NCBI GenBank assembly: GCA_025331565.1
Contig: JAFREQ010000261.1
Location: 1-64,000, forward strand
Direction of reading: 5' to 3'
Length of the DNA: 64,000 nt
DNA from: Holacanthus passer
Lineage: Eukaryota; Chordata; Actinopteri; Pomacanthidae
Shown: piece by piece, positions 10,690-22,085 of the stretch
Layout of the letters: every line of letters begins with the position of its first letter
How positions within the stretch are numbered: position 1 is the stretch's first letter
Program-made: the position numbers and the translations under genes
Notes under the pieces: model-generated
Database searches by the model: none
Seen by the model: the letters and a program-made list of their open reading frames with translations, nothing else
What the model was told of the DNA's origin: nothing

Positions 10690-13030
10690 CAGTGCTTAAT
10701 TTGTAAATCCTGAGGTCCCGGAGCACAAAGAGCATGCTGTTCTGGCGGGTCACGGGGAGACAAAAAAAGTCATGGAAAGTATCAAAGATGCACAGTGCCT
10801 CAGGCACACTGGAGCATTCACAATAATGGCTCAAAATCAACTGGAGAGAAGCATGTAGAGTAAACTGTTTACGGTGTGCATCTCTCGCCCTCACTCTCTC
10901 TCTGAGTGACAGCTGTCAATCTGCCCATCTGCTCTACTTCAGCCATTGGACAGCGCCACATTTACACAGGCTCATTTCGCCATTTTCGGCAAAACGGCAA
11001 CAACTTCACCATTTCACAGCACAAATATGCCCACTTGTACACCGCGCTTAGAATAACTATTTGCCGCAATATTTAAACACCAAAATTTTTAAATCACTTG
11101 CATACAACACATCTACCTACCTATATCCCACATTTATTGGCCTGTTACAATAATCAACAATATCACACTCGTCACTCTTGTGATTAATTATCAACACTAC
11201 ACAGCAGCACAGCAGAGAATAACAATAAAAAATGTGTGCTTTCCTGTTTATTTGGCCAAAATAGTCCACAAAACTGCCATTGATCCCAGTTCTGTGCCAT
11301 TTAGCAATCCATGTCCTCACATATGGAATGGGGTTAAACAGGGTTAGAAAAAGTAGTAAGGAGATGGTGGATTGTCTTATTGTCTGTTATTATTATCTTC
11401 TCCAAACAGTGCCCCTACGTCCTTTGGCTGGTACTGTGAGTAAAGCACCTTTAAATCCTTGATTAACTTGTTGTACCCTATTTGCTTTCCTTGACACAGC
11501 ATGCATTTTTCCAGATTCTTTGCCAGGCTCCCAAAAAATGCCTTATGGTCCAGGGTTTTATCGCTGGGTCAGCCTACGTGTAGGGGGACACCTTGAAAAC
11601 AGTTCTCTTCTATTCCCCTCTGGCTCAGCTGGCTGTGATGGCCCAGGCACTCTGATGTGGCCTTCACCACCCTGATCTCCCAACAAATGGCTTTATGTGC
11701 CATCATGATTTTGCAGTCTCGCTTTTGGAGTTCGAGAGACAGTTCTGACAGTTCTTGTAGTGCATCATACATCCTCCTAAATTGTTTACAAAAGTATATG
11801 ATGACAGGCGCTTGGCAAGGCTGCTGTAGCTCTCACGGATGGTGCTGTAGTGCGAGGCATCCTCTGCTGCCTGCATGAAATGTTTATACAGGGCAGGGCA
11901 ACTTCTCCATACAGCTTCCACCGTTCTGAAACTGGATGGTCCCCATCTGTTGTCCAGAACTCCACTGTTTTTACACAACTGAATGCCTAAAGTGTCAGCA
12001 GATTCTTTTAACACCATTCTGTTTTTGTTGGATGTGCATACAGTTTATCCCTGAGGATTTTCAAATGATTTATAGCCCCCATTTCTTTCATCACATCACC
12101 AACTGCGAGCTACAGCCGGTGTGCGGAGCAATGCCATACCATGATGTTTGGGAGAAGTGTCTGGAGTCTAGCTGTCACTCCGGTCTTGTAACCTAGCATG
12201 ACAAACGCACCGTCACAAGTGAGGCCGATGAGTGTTTTTGAAAGAAAGACCTCCTTTATGTCAGCAAGCTCTAAAGAAGCCAGCAGCTTGCGCATAATGC
12301 CCTCTGCGCTTAAGTCATCTAGCTCGACAAGATTAAAAAAATATATTCTCAGGTGACACGATCTCTGGCAACTGAAGCCTCAAATACACAATTAATGCAC
12401 TCTTTTTTATTTAAGGCCATTGCCTCATCCAGCATGAGTCCAATTTTTGGAGCCACATCAACTATTCTCTCAAGCAATTTTCTTTTAATTTCGATTGAAA
12501 TGTGTAGTTGTATGTTGGAACATACCTCATTAGAGAGGAGAATCCTCCCCATGTCCACACCATTCAGTTCCTGGCGGTCTATTTGATGCTCAAAGCCCTA
12601 AACTGGTCTGTGGCCTCCTGTACGGAAAACTCTTGCAGTTGTTTGCACTTGGTCGGATATGTTATTGATTACCGTATTTGTGCATGTGTCCTTTTTTACC
12701 TTGTTCAAAATGTTTGATACTGCTATATGTGCCTTAGTCTTCTCATGCTTAAAAACGTTTCCATAAGACTCTTCGTTGTTTGTTTATATCACTTGCAGAG
12801 GATGTAACAGAGTGTGAGACCCATTCTTTCACTAGTTTCATGCCCACAGTTTTTTCTGGACCCGGCAATCCTACTTTTGTACAGATATCACAGCTAAGAC
12901 CTGCCTTGTCCATTGTAAGCCAGGGATAATAGTCTTTCTTGGCTTTGAACTGAGCCTTTGTCCAAGTTCCCCCAGTCTCCTCACCAACTGTGCTCATGGC
13001 CTTCTTCATCTCCATTCTCTGTCTCTGGCT
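10690..13030 (-). pseudogene. hAT-family transposase remnant (KIAA1586-like)
   Basis: Minus-strand pieces in several frames resemble the hAT-derived KIAA1586-like proteins. An N-terminal TTF/BED-like zinc-finger block lies near 12750-13015 (KDYYPWLTMDKAGLSCDICT). Then come DMGRILLSNEVCSNIQLHI (~12500), KTLIGLTCDGAFVMLGYKTG (~12200) and VWHCSAHRL (~12115), the last typical of hAT cores. NSGVLDNRWGPSSFRTVEAV follows near 11950. A hAT-like left end, CAGTGCTTAATTTGTAAATC, starts at 10690. The right end seems lost, because L2 sequence starts at ~13040. Stops and frameshifts separate the pieces. Confidence 0.75.
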
Positions 13031-13039
13031 TCCCTCATC

Positions 13040-13165
13040 GTGGAATAATGTACCTGCTCCCCCTTGGCCAAGTCATCAGTCACTTTGGAATATCATTCCA
13101 CTGCTATGCTGATGACACTCAACTCAACATGAAAATAAACTCTTATCCCCCGTCATCATCATCAT
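13040..13165 (+). mobile_element. L2-type LINE fragment, RT catalytic segment
   Basis: It encodes IMYLLPLGQVISHFGISF followed by HCYADDTQLNMK, the L2 reverse-transcriptase C box. The reading sense breaks off in a TCATCATCATC run and continues at 16707 with the next L2 block (ACLEEIELWMKHNFLQL), so this and 16707-17640 are one LINE split by an LTR element. Confidence 0.85.
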
Positions 13166-14190
13166 TGTGACAGGGTCGGTGTTGATGTTTTTTTTTAATG
13201 TTTTAATAACATTTTTCTGCATGTTTTACCTAATTTATTGTGTTTTTAAGTGCTGTGTTGGTTTTAAACAGAAGTTTTACTGGATCGTGTTTTTATTATG
13301 TAGGGTGATTACTTTCACATGCAGTGTTGTTTTTTCCGATCACCCCTGAATACAAACAGACACTGACCAAGCCCCGGGCAACAATCAGCAAATGAGCAAC
13401 TGGTGTGGCGTGCAGGAAGGGGAAGCAAGAAAGGGCACCGGGGCAGCCATGTGCAGCCAGCGCAGACCACAGCGACCTGACAGAGCACACAGCCTGGACG
13501 ACGGAGACATCAGAGCCTGAAGCGCAGCAGCCTGTACCCGTTTGGCGAGAAAACTCCAGCCTGGGTCGGTAGTTTGACTACTGCCCTGGAAGACCATGAG
13601 TATCTCTTAAACTTGTTTGTGGTGGGTACTGGAGGGCTGGCTGTGGAGCCAGGCAAGGGGTGTAATTTAGGCCTGTTGTGTGTTTCCCGGTAGTGGTTCT
13701 GGTTTGTTTATCTCCCCCAGGATGGCTGGAGCAGCAGAGGAGGAGCTGCAGGAAAAGGATGATCGGGAACTGCTACAGAGCAGGAAGGAATTGGCTGCTG
13801 AGGGCGCGGTGGCCGCTGGCGTTTCCACGTGGGCAAGTGACTCTATGACGACAAAGGACTGGCAGAGGGGTACTGCATGGACTTAATGGACTTGTTTCAG
13901 ACATCATCTGTTTCCTTGTAAATCATTGTGATTTTATTGTAATAAATTTGCTAACATTCAATCTTGAGCTTGTTTTTAACTCTGCTCACCCCTGATTTTA
14001 AAGAACCTGTAGGCCTTTTGGAGTCCTAGGACTCTGTAAATCCCTAGGTGGTATTGTTGGTCTTTTAAACTATTTTTTAACATTTCTAAATTATTTTAAA
14101 TTGATTTTAGTTATGCTCAAATTGTTCTTAATTTATATTTATGTGTCATTAGACCTTTAAAGGATCCATTTGACTCCAGGCCACGCAACA
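13166..14190 (+). mobile_element. 5' LTR of a Gypsy-type retrotransposon
   Basis: A 1,025-bp segment starts TGTGACAGGGTCGG and ends ACGCAACA (TG...CA). AATAAA occurs at about 13940. The internal region follows with TTTTGGCATTGTCGGCAGGA, a start pattern I associate with fish Gypsy elements. ATCAT precedes it at 13161-13165. No second LTR copy exists in the window, so the boundaries are inferred from one copy. Confidence 0.7.
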
Positions 14191-15125
14191 AATCTTTTTG
14201 GCATTGTCGGCAGGATCAGGTGCCTCAGCAGAGTTAATACAAGGGTTTTCTTGCTTTTATTGTGCCAACATGATGATGCCTGTATTTCTTGGCACATCAT
14301 GGGTGCCAAAGTTTGGGGGCCTGAACTGAAATATGGGGAATGGAAAAATAAGTTACAGGGAATTATGCAATATGTTGGGCTAACAGAACCACACAAAGTG
14401 GGTATTTTAATGGGGGCTTTAACGGGAGTAGGGAAGAGACAAATTAATGTTTTGCCTGAGGAAGAACATAATACTGCAGCCAAAATTTTTGCTGAACTGG
14501 ATAAGCTGTACAAAGAACGGGCATAGTTTTATGGATGCCGACAGAAACCTGATGAATCTGTACACTCTATTATCCTCAGATTAAGAGAGCTACATAACAG
14601 GCTGCAGAAACATGACCCAGAGAAAGCCCCCACCAATACCCACCTGAAAGAACAGTTCCTTCATGGCCTGGTAGAGGGACCTCTAACCCAAGCGCTGAGG
14701 AGAAACACCCGCCAACACCCAGAAGGAACCTTTTATGACCTTCAGCAAGAGGCGCTACTCCTAGAGGAGGACCAGTGTGGACACTGATGGTCTGAGGTAA
14801 CATGCACAGCTGTAGGGGGGTCAACTAATCTGTGCTCTCACCCACAGAAGGTTGATTGGAAAGCTGAGTTGAAACAGGAAATTATGTCTGAATTGAAAGT
14901 CCAGCTAAAAGACTGGATGCAGGAATTCCTTCAGGAGCTCAAGCCTGGGGGTTCACACCCCCAAACAGACTACCGACCGTGGCATGGGACGGGCTACTGA
15001 CGAGGATTGCCAGCCACTTCCAACATGTGGTCAGCGGATGGTAAGCCCATTTGCAGACGCTGCCGACAAGTAGGGCACATTGCTCGATTCTGTAGGGAAT
15101 GTAGTCAGACTGCACTGCCTTTAAA
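14191..15125 (+). pseudogene. Retrotransposon gag with CCHC zinc knuckle (broken)
   Basis: The longest open piece (14170-14526) contains WKNKLQGIMQYVGLTEPHKV and a stop at 14524. Sense continues in other frames (LRLRELHNRLQKHDPEKAP, FLHGLVEGPLTQALRRNTR) with a further stop near 14786. A nucleocapsid-type zinc knuckle, C-x2-C-x4-H-x4-C, is at 15052-15093 (CRRCRQVGHIARFC). The domain order is that of Gypsy-type Gag, which packages element RNA. It is disabled. Confidence 0.75.
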
Positions 15126-15299
15126 CTAGTGTCCCCTGCTACCGTGGCCCAGGCGGGGGGGTTGGCTGCGGCTGAAGTGAGGGAGCGTGACTACTGTGGA
15201 TTGGTTGAGGCCCTTGAAAAGCCTTGTGCTGTCTCAGCAGCAGGAACAATCTCAGTGGTAAGATGAGGACGAGTCCCCATCTGCATCCATAACCTGGTT

Positions 15300-16706
15300 T
15301 GGGAGCAGTGTTGGCTCAAGTTCAGGAAGGTAAGGGGTGGGTAATTGCCTATGCTAGTTGGCATCCAACAGAACGCAATGATGCTAACTACAGCTCCTTC
15401 AAATTGGAACAGCATTAGAATAGCATTAAAATGGGCAATTACTGAGAAATTTAAGGACTATTTGACTGGGGCTAAGTTTGTTGTTTACAGAGACAATAAC
15501 CTGGTTGCTCATTTACAGACTGTAAGATTGGGTGCAGTGGAACAGGGTGGCCCAGCTGGCTTCCTTTGAATTCGAAGTAAAGTATCATGCCGGAAAAGAA
15601 GACACAAATGCAGATTCCCTCTCCAGGTTCCCTGCAGTGGACCCACAATCAGGGATGGTGACAACTAAGGCGACTGAAATTGTTACCTCAGCGGTGGTAG
15701 GACAAGAGGATGCTTCACCAGGGCAGAGTAAAGACTGGGTGATCGAGCAGCAGGCAGACCCAGATATCCAGGATGTAAAGAGGTATGTGGAGCAGGGCTT
15801 ATACCCTACTGGCCCTGGAAGACACTCTCGGCTGGTGCAGCTAAACTGTTGAGGCAATACAAGAGACTCTGTGTCCGTGAAGGGATTGTGTGTCGTAGGT
15901 TTACTGACCCTAACACCCATGAGCAATGGCTCCAGATTGTGTGTCCAGGTCCCAAGCACCAGGAAGTGTGGAAACAGCACCATGAGGCCACTGCACATGC
16001 TGGAGCTGAGAGGACATTGACCACCCTGAGAGGGCGTTTCTTCTGGGTCCACATGGAGAAGGAGGTACAGGGTTTCCAGTCTGGGTGTGTTGTTTGCAGC
16101 CTGCAGAAAGACAGGGCAGAGCCAAGGGCCCCCTTAAGTCCAGTCACAGTCACCTATCCACTTGAGGTAGTAGCCCTTGATTTCCTCTCCCTCAGTAGAC
16201 CCAGTGACACATACCAAAACATTCTAGTTGTGACTGACATGTTCACTCGGTCCGCCTGGGCTGTGCCCACTCATGATCAGACAGCCAAAACCACGGTACG
16301 TGCAAATTGGTCGCAGATTATTCAAACATTTGGTTGCCCTGCGCATTTCCATTCAGACCAGGGTCCAAACTTTGAATATGACCGGATGAAACAGCTCTGT
16401 GATCTGTATGGGATTTCTAAAAGTAGAACTACCCCATATCATCCTGCAGGTAATGGCAGAGTTGAAAGGATAAATCAGACCCTGCTAAATATGCTTCGTA
16501 CCCTTGAGGCAGAGAAACAGAATAGGTGCCCCGAGTGCTTGCCTGAATTGTTACAAGCATATAATAACACAGTACATAGTGCTACAGGGTTTGCTCCATC
16601 TTACCTCATGTTTGGCCGACACCTGAGACTCCCGGTGGACATGGGGTTGGGAACCATACAGGAAAACCCAAGTTGTGATTTGATGGGCTGGGTTCGCGAC
16701 CACAAC
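15300..16706 (+). pseudogene. Retrotransposon pol remnant: RNase H and integrase, RT missing
   Basis: Directly after the gag/protease border the sequence jumps to an RNase H end (WVIAYASWHPTERNDANYSS; KFVVYRDNNLVAHLQT). A linker (YHAGKEDTNADSLSRFPA) and the integrase open frame 15849-16808 follow. The integrase has an HHCC-like N-terminal finger (about 15960-16105) and a DDE core with D in VVALDFLS, D in FHSDQGPNF and E in GNGRVERINQT. No reverse-transcriptase or protease motifs remain between 15125 and 15300, which implies a deletion of over 1 kb. The coding sense ends abruptly at 16706 in L2 sequence, with no 3' LTR. Confidence 0.85.
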
Positions 16707-17640
16707 ATCATCACCTCCTTCATCACTCTCCACACTCACCGCCTGTCTGGAGGAGATAGAGTTGTGAATGAAACACAACTTCCTTCAGCTCAACAGCTCC
16801 AAAACTGAAGCAATCTTAGTCAGCACCCCACATCAAACTAGCCAGCATTACTTTCTCTGGCCAGGACATTACCATATCATCTGAAGTCACCAACTTGGAT
16901 GTTAGATTTGACCTTCATCTATCCTTTGAGGCTCACATCAAACACCTCACAAAGACTGCCTTCTTCCACCTCAGAAATATCTCTAAACCCTGTCCCACTC
17001 TTACTCTCTCTGATGCTGAGAAACTCATCCACACCTTTGTCTCCTCCAGACTGGATTACTGCAATACACTTCTCATCGGGATCCCCAACAGAAGCATCCA
17101 AAAGCTGCAATATATTCAGAACTGTGCTGCTAGGATCCTGATGAGAGTGCGGAAATATGAGCACATCTCTCCCATTCTCCACACACTACACTGGCTCCCT
17201 GTCTCCACAAGGATTGAGTACATGGTCTCTCTCCTTACATTTCAATGTATCCATGGTAATGCCCCCCCGTACCTGACAGAGCTCCTCACCCCATACACCC
17301 CAGCACGATCCCTCTGCTCCTCCAACACCTACCGTCTCCTCCTCCCCAGGACTAAGATCCACACAATGGGGGACCGGGCTTTCTGCTCTGTTGCTCCACG
17401 CTTGTAGAATGCCCTCCCGGACAACTTGAGGACTCCACAGACTGTAGAAAGTTTTAAAATGGGACTAAAAACCTTTCTTTTTAGGAGACATTTTAATCTT
17501 TAAAATTTTTAAAGTTTAAATATCTGTTGGCTGTTGTGCTTTTACTTGTTTTTATGTTTTTAGTTGTAGCACTTTGAGACTGTTTTTACAATGTAAAGTG
17601 TTTTTTCAAATAAAATCTATTATTATTATTATTATCATCA
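16707..17640 (+). mobile_element. L2-type LINE, 3' part of ORF2 and tail
   Basis: This continues the L2 piece at 13040-13165. Sense runs from ACLEEIELWMKHNFLQLNSS to an open stretch at 16895-17407 (HLSFEAHIKHLTKTAFFHLR; SSRLDYCNTLLIGIPN; HISPILHTLHWLPVSTRIEY) with a stop at 17407. It ends LFRRHFNL near 17500. The tail is TGTAAAGTGTTTTTTCAAAT followed by (ATT)n near 17610-17635, as in L2 elements. Confidence 0.88.
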
Positions 17641-17714
17641 CTAGAATGAAGTTGAAGGCAGATTAATGTTATACATTGAATGACCTCCTGTGGTATTTAT
17701 ATGTAGTATTTTTT

Positions 17715-19427
17715 TGTAGCAGCATATATATATAAATATTATGCCTTTTAGTATTGTGCTGCCTCACTTGATGCAGCTGACCAATTAGTGAGTGGGGCTG
17801 GGTATATAAGCTGCGCCCCCCCGTCTCTCTCTGTGCGCCTCTGTCTTGCATCACATCCGGGTGCAGGTTCACCTGCAGCAGGTAGGTCCGCTCCTGCTGT
17901 GGTTCATTAGTTGCTTTTAGTGGTGGTGTGCTTAGTACATCTTGCTTTGTGCTGCAGAAGCAACTGGTGTCCCCGCTGTGCGCCGCTAGTGTGCAGATGT
18001 GCACTCCCTACTCCTGGCTGCTTGTGGTAGGTATCCTCTCTTACCTCTCCGCAGCGTTTTTATGTAAGCTAATACTTGGCTAACACCAATGTGGTCACAG
18101 GGATAGTGCTGAGTAGAGGTGTGCGATACTGCAAGATTTGGTATCGATCCGATACCAAGTAAATACTGGGCCAGTATCGCCGATACCGATATCGATATCG
18201 ATACTTTGTAATATTAAAGGTTGACGTATTATCACACTGCTGACCGGGGGGAGAGATCGAAGAAACGGCCAGTCCGGGGGGTTGGGGGTGTGCGCGACGA
18301 AACCGCACCAGCGCATACAAGAGCGAAACTGACTGAGTATCGATCTCACAACGCTAGTATCGATCCGATACCGATACCGACTTGGTATCGATACTATCGA
18401 TATTTGGATCGATCCGCCCACCTCTAGTGCTGAGCTGTGTGGTCTCCCTTCCTTTCTCCTCGTGTGTGTGAGCGTGTTCCCTGTCATTAACAGGTACGTA
18501 CATTTGGAAACGTAGCGACCGCATCAACTTTTTAGCCGTTTTAGCTTTAGTAACGTTTGTGTTTTTAGCAGGTGAGGTTGACTTGGGTGGCCGTGCCCGC
18601 CACTACTACGTTGCAGCCAGGTACTGGGGCTGCTGCTGTTTTGTCTCCGGCTGCTTGTGTGCTGCCGTGGTCGCTCCCTGCGTTGGTGGACAGTGCATTG
18701 CACGGCGCGTGACAACTCCTATCGACCGCATGCACCCCCAACAATGGAGTTTGACTTTTAATTGTATGATTGAAGAATTTATATTTTGATTTGGATTATT
18801 TTGTTTAGTGTTATGGTTTATTGTTATTTTCTTCTTGTGTATTTTGTTCTGTTTTGGGGCATTTAGCGTTTTGTATGATTTATAGTTAATTCAGATCCGC
18901 CTCCTTTGTATATTTTGTTTTGTAATATATTCTGTTGTATGAAGTGATTGTTTCTCCCAGTAATTTGTTTGTTTTCCCTTTTCAGTTGCTGAAGGCTGGT
19001 GGTGGTGCGGGTGATCCGGGTGGTGGTGGTGTCCCCCTCCTTTGTGTGTGCTGTGCTCCCCTGGGAAATTGGTTCACCTCACGAGTGTGTGTGTCACTTA
19101 AGGCTGGGTGTTTTTGCTTTATTTTAGGGGACTCCCTTCCCCTGCGCTAACCCTTGTCCACCTGCTAAGCAACTGATTAGGCCCTTTGGTTTCATTTTTT
19201 TTGCACCGGTGTGAATGGTCTTTAATTGTTCTTAAGAGAATACATTTTATTCTTGTAAACTAAATAAACTGTTTTATTGACTTGTGGATCCACGTCTCAA
19301 GCCTCTTGAGTTACGTACCTGTGTGCCTCCAGTGTTGGAAAAAGCGAATTCTCTGGGTGCAATTCCCAGGGTGGCGTTGTCCGGCACCTTCAGCTAATGT
19401 GTAGTATACTGTTGTAGTCGCGCCACA
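17715..19427 (+). mobile_element. Solo LTR, copy 1 (about 1.39 kb without its insertion)
   Basis: The segment starts TGTAGCAGCATATATATA and ends TTGTAGTCGCGCCACA (TG...CA with TGTRGC/GCGCCACA inverted ends). TTTT flanks both sides (17711-17714 and 19428-19431). A TATA box (GGGTATATAAGCTGC, about 17801) and AATAAA (about 19264) fit an LTR promoter and polyadenylation signal. The near-identical copy at 22737-24202 sits in unrelated DNA, which defines the boundaries. No internal retroelement genes are attached. The retroelement family is unknown. Confidence 0.8.
18114..18426. mobile_element. hAT-type MITE with 8-bp target duplication
   Basis: A 313-bp non-coding element has inverted ends TAGAGGTGTGCGATAC and GATCCGCCCACCTCTA. 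It is rich in ATCGAT/GATACCGA palindromes. The 8-bp duplication GTGCTGAG is perfect on both sides (18106-18113 and 18427-18434). The other LTR copy has an unoccupied site at the equivalent place (about 23090), proving the insertion. Confidence 0.95.
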
Positions 19428-19888
19428 TTTTCATATACTGATATCTGAGCATTATCTGTCCTATGTTTCAGATGTTAAGTTGAAGTAGCTTGAGGACGGT
19501 AATTTTATGTTTTCTTATGTTTTATATTGATAATGTCACCAACACCAGCAGCATTAACAATGGTTGTAGATACTGGAGGGCTCCAGCAGGGGCAGTGTAA
19601 CGCTATCAGCTATGTTAAGGGACACCCCACTTCCTCCTTTCAGTCATTACAAACGTGGCCAGAGTAAAGTTTGTGTCCATGCATCTTTCATAAATATTCC
19701 CCTTTTCAGATATGAGTCCCCTCATATGCACAGTTAATGCTTGTATGTGTGTTTGGTGAATGTGTATGCGTTCCCAGGAATGTTCATGTTATACTATATG
19801 TGTATTTTAAGATAATTAAGGTAAACATAACGGTGATGATAAAGTTAGCGATGCTAGTGCTAATGTCCATCACCCGGCACTTTTGGTT
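19428..19888. other. Spacer containing one arm of a 72-bp direct repeat
   Basis: No gene is seen. The segment includes the first 72-bp repeat copy at 19638-19709. Confidence 0.5.
19638..19709 (+). repeat. 72-bp direct repeat, copy 1
   Basis: TTTCAGTCATTACAAACGTG through CATAAATATTCCCCTTTTCAG is repeated almost exactly at 20854-20925. The two copies bracket the hAT MITE and ~145 bp on its right. The origin is unknown. Confidence 0.9.
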
Positions 19889-19896
19889 GTTATATG

Positions 19897-20732
19897 CAGT
19901 GGTGGGTAGAGTAAACAACAACAGTACTCAAGTAAAAGTACTGTTACTTTATAATGTAATGACTCAAGTAGAAGTAAAATAAGTACTTGAGTAAGAGTAA
20001 AAAAGTACCTCGTAAAAAAACTACTCAAGTAGTGAGTAACTTCAGATGCAATTTACTACTTCAAAAACAAAAACTGTTTCCACTGACATCAGCTGAGACA
20101 TTGACCTGTTGGTCAAAGGAGTTTAGCTTGAAGCTAAACAGTAACATCAATGTATGATCTTAAACCTTATTATTTATATTTATATTATTGCTGAAACAGA
20201 AATTTTAACTGACTGATTGTGATCGGCTGGAGGCTGAAATGTTCACATATAACATTATGCCGGCTTATTAAAGTACGTAACCGGCGCCGAAGCCGGCCGG
20301 TACGGCCGGTACCACGGGGTTAGCTGGCGCCTGGTACCACCGGGTTAGCCGGCTAGCTCGGTGAGACGCTGGCGATTCATCTTCTGCCATGTTCTTGAGC
20401 TACAGCGAGGTGAAGGAGGACCGTGGAGGGGCGGGGCACACCTCCGTCCACCTGCGGTGCTGCTGCTGTGATTGGTTAAGGATGTGTCCCTCAGCCGAGA
20501 GCTGCAGAGCTGCGTCTGAGCTCATCTCAATTTATTTATTGATAAATTAATGTAACGACAAGCATGTAGCCCAAAGTAACGGAGTAAAAGTACATATATT
20601 TTCTCACAAATTTACTCGAGTAAGAGTAAAAGTATTCTGCAAAATAACTACTCTTAAAAGTACAATTTATCAAAAAAAAAATACTCAAGTACATGTAACG
20701 GAGTAAATGTAACGCGGTACTACCCACCACTG
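19897..20732. mobile_element. hAT-type non-autonomous element, 836 bp
   Basis: The terminal inverted repeats are CAGTGGTGGGTAGAGTA and TACTACCCACCACTG, with a perfect 8-bp duplication GTTATATG at 19889-19896 and 20733-20740. Subterminal arrays of AGTACTCAAGTAAAAGTAC-like motifs occur at both ends, as seen in hAT elements, where such motifs bind transposase. The interior is GC-rich (about 20280-20480) and non-coding. Confidence 0.95.
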
Positions 20733-20853
20733 GTTATATGTTGTTATATTTCAGTGCATTTTAGTAGAGTTTGTGATATTTAAGCACTGTTGATACAAAT
20801 GGTAACATGTGCGAGCCATATATTTTTGTATTTTGCTTGTTTGTTGGTTAAAC

Positions 20854-20925
20854 TTTCAGTGATTACAAACGTGGCCAGAGGAAAGTTTGTGTCCATGCAT
20901 CTTTCATAAATATTCCCTTTTTCAG
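20854..20925 (+). repeat. 72-bp direct repeat, copy 2
   Basis: The same 72-bp unit as at 19638-19709 with three or four differences, again ending in TTTTTCAG. Confidence 0.9.
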
Positions 20926-20934
20926 GGTTTTTGC

Positions 20935-21110
20935 AGTGGTAGGTGCCACTGCGCTGGCATCACTGCTGCTGCCACTAGCAATGCTACCTGCTGCTGTGCT
21001 GTTATCACCAGCACCCTCGACCGAAGTGACTTTCTTCCTTCTACCTTCTTCAGGTCCGACTGACTTACCGGTTTAAAAACTAATCAAACTTGCTTGTCTT
21101 TTTGCCATTT
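20935..21110 (-). pseudogene. Possible N-terminal exon of a hAT-like protein
   Basis: On the minus strand an ATG opens MAKRQASLISF and then meets a stop. The opening basic MxKRQxSLxSFF pattern is common at the start of hAT/KIAA1586-like proteins. A serine/alanine/threonine-rich stretch follows after a GTAAGT-like donor. It is short and ambiguous. Confidence 0.3.
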
Positions 21111-21540
21111 TGCTTTTTTCCCTCTTGTGCTGAATCAAATTGCAGATGATTGCAGGCAGACACCAAGTTAGCTCATGTGATGTGCACAAAACTCCTGCCT
21201 CAGGTGTTCTCACTCTCGCCCTCTTTTAAAAAAAAACGAGATTTAAAAATGCAAGTAGGGAAAACACAAGCCAGTTATTTAAATGCAACATAAAAGAATG
21301 ACAGAACAGATGACATTAGATATTGCACAAAATGTATTTGATATATTTGAGATTTTGAGAGTGACAGAGGAGGTTCTGGATCCTGATCCAGCAGGATCTA
21401 GCAAGTCCTACATGTAGGATCACTTTTCAACTTGGGTTAGTACTTTTCATCTCTGAGTTGTATCTCAATTTCGTTTTGTAATCTGACACATCTTGTAGCA
21501 CAGCTGCCCTCATTGCACTTTTTCATGTTGTCAGAAAACC

Positions 21541-21770
21541 AGTCAGTATCTGGTGTGACCATTTGCCTCACGCAGTGCAACACATCTCCTTCGCATAGAG
21601 TTGATCAGGTTGTCGATTGTGGCCTGTGGAATGTTGGTCCACTCCTCTTCAATGGCTGTGTGAAGTTGCTGGATATTGGCAGGAACTGGAACACGCTGTT
21701 GTATACACCGATCCAGAGCATCCCAAACATGCTCAATGGATGACATGTCTGGTGAGTATGCCGGCCATGC
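21541..21770 (-). pseudogene. Tc1-like transposase C-terminus (truncated)
   Basis: The minus strand encodes WPAYSPDMSSIEHVWDALD, the third catalytic block of a Tc1-like transposase (E in SIEHVW). It is followed by RCIQQRVPVPANIQQL and RRCVALREANGHTRY with a stop at 21543-21545. Everything upstream of this block is missing, because LINE sequence begins at 21773. It is a third Tc1 family, distinct from those at 7095 and 25232. Confidence 0.88.
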
Positions 21771-21772
21771 AA

Positions 21773-22085
21773 GATAAGATAAGATACAATAAGATAAACC
21801 TTTATTCATCTCACAGTGGGGAAATTCACAACTGGGATTGAAGAACTGGGATGTTAGAGAATAGAGAATAAAATCTGAATTAAAAAGATATGTACAGGAT
21901 ATGTACAATAACATGGATGTGCAAAAAAGTGTCAGTGCCAAAAACATGGATGTGCAAATGTCAGTTGACCCTCTCAACCTTAAGCTCACGGATGGCCGGT
22001 GGCTGATGAGTTCTCTGCTCCTTTGTCATGTCCATTATCATTTCCTTGGTCTTGTCTGTGTTGAGGGAGCAGCAGGAGTCTGTGT
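21773..22085 (-). mobile_element. CR1/Rex1-like LINE fragment, inverted
   Basis: It starts with the inverted LINE tail (AAGATAAGATAAGATAC... then CTTTATTCATCTCACAGTGG). It joins a short RT fragment on the minus strand reading LNTDKTKEMIMDM, the thumb-proximal motif of such LINEs. Most of the element between RT and tail is deleted. Confidence 0.7.

Larger units (their letters stand above)
20741..21540. other. Spacer with second 72-bp repeat and a possible transposase 5' exon
   Basis: The second repeat copy lies at 20854-20925. The remaining DNA holds a minus-strand fragment described separately and simple AT-rich sequence. Confidence 0.5.

Noticed and set aside
10343..10894. 183-codon minus-strand open frame
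   Set aside because: No domain recognised. It spans the apparent left terminus of the hAT element at 10690, so it is a chance frame.
15585..16153. Minus-strand frames of 115-155 codons
   Set aside because: Antisense shadows of the integrase/RNase H coding sequence on the + strand.
18180..18420. Cluster of ATCGAT palindromes as a protein-binding array
   Set aside because: Fully contained in the hAT MITE and explained as its subterminal repeats.
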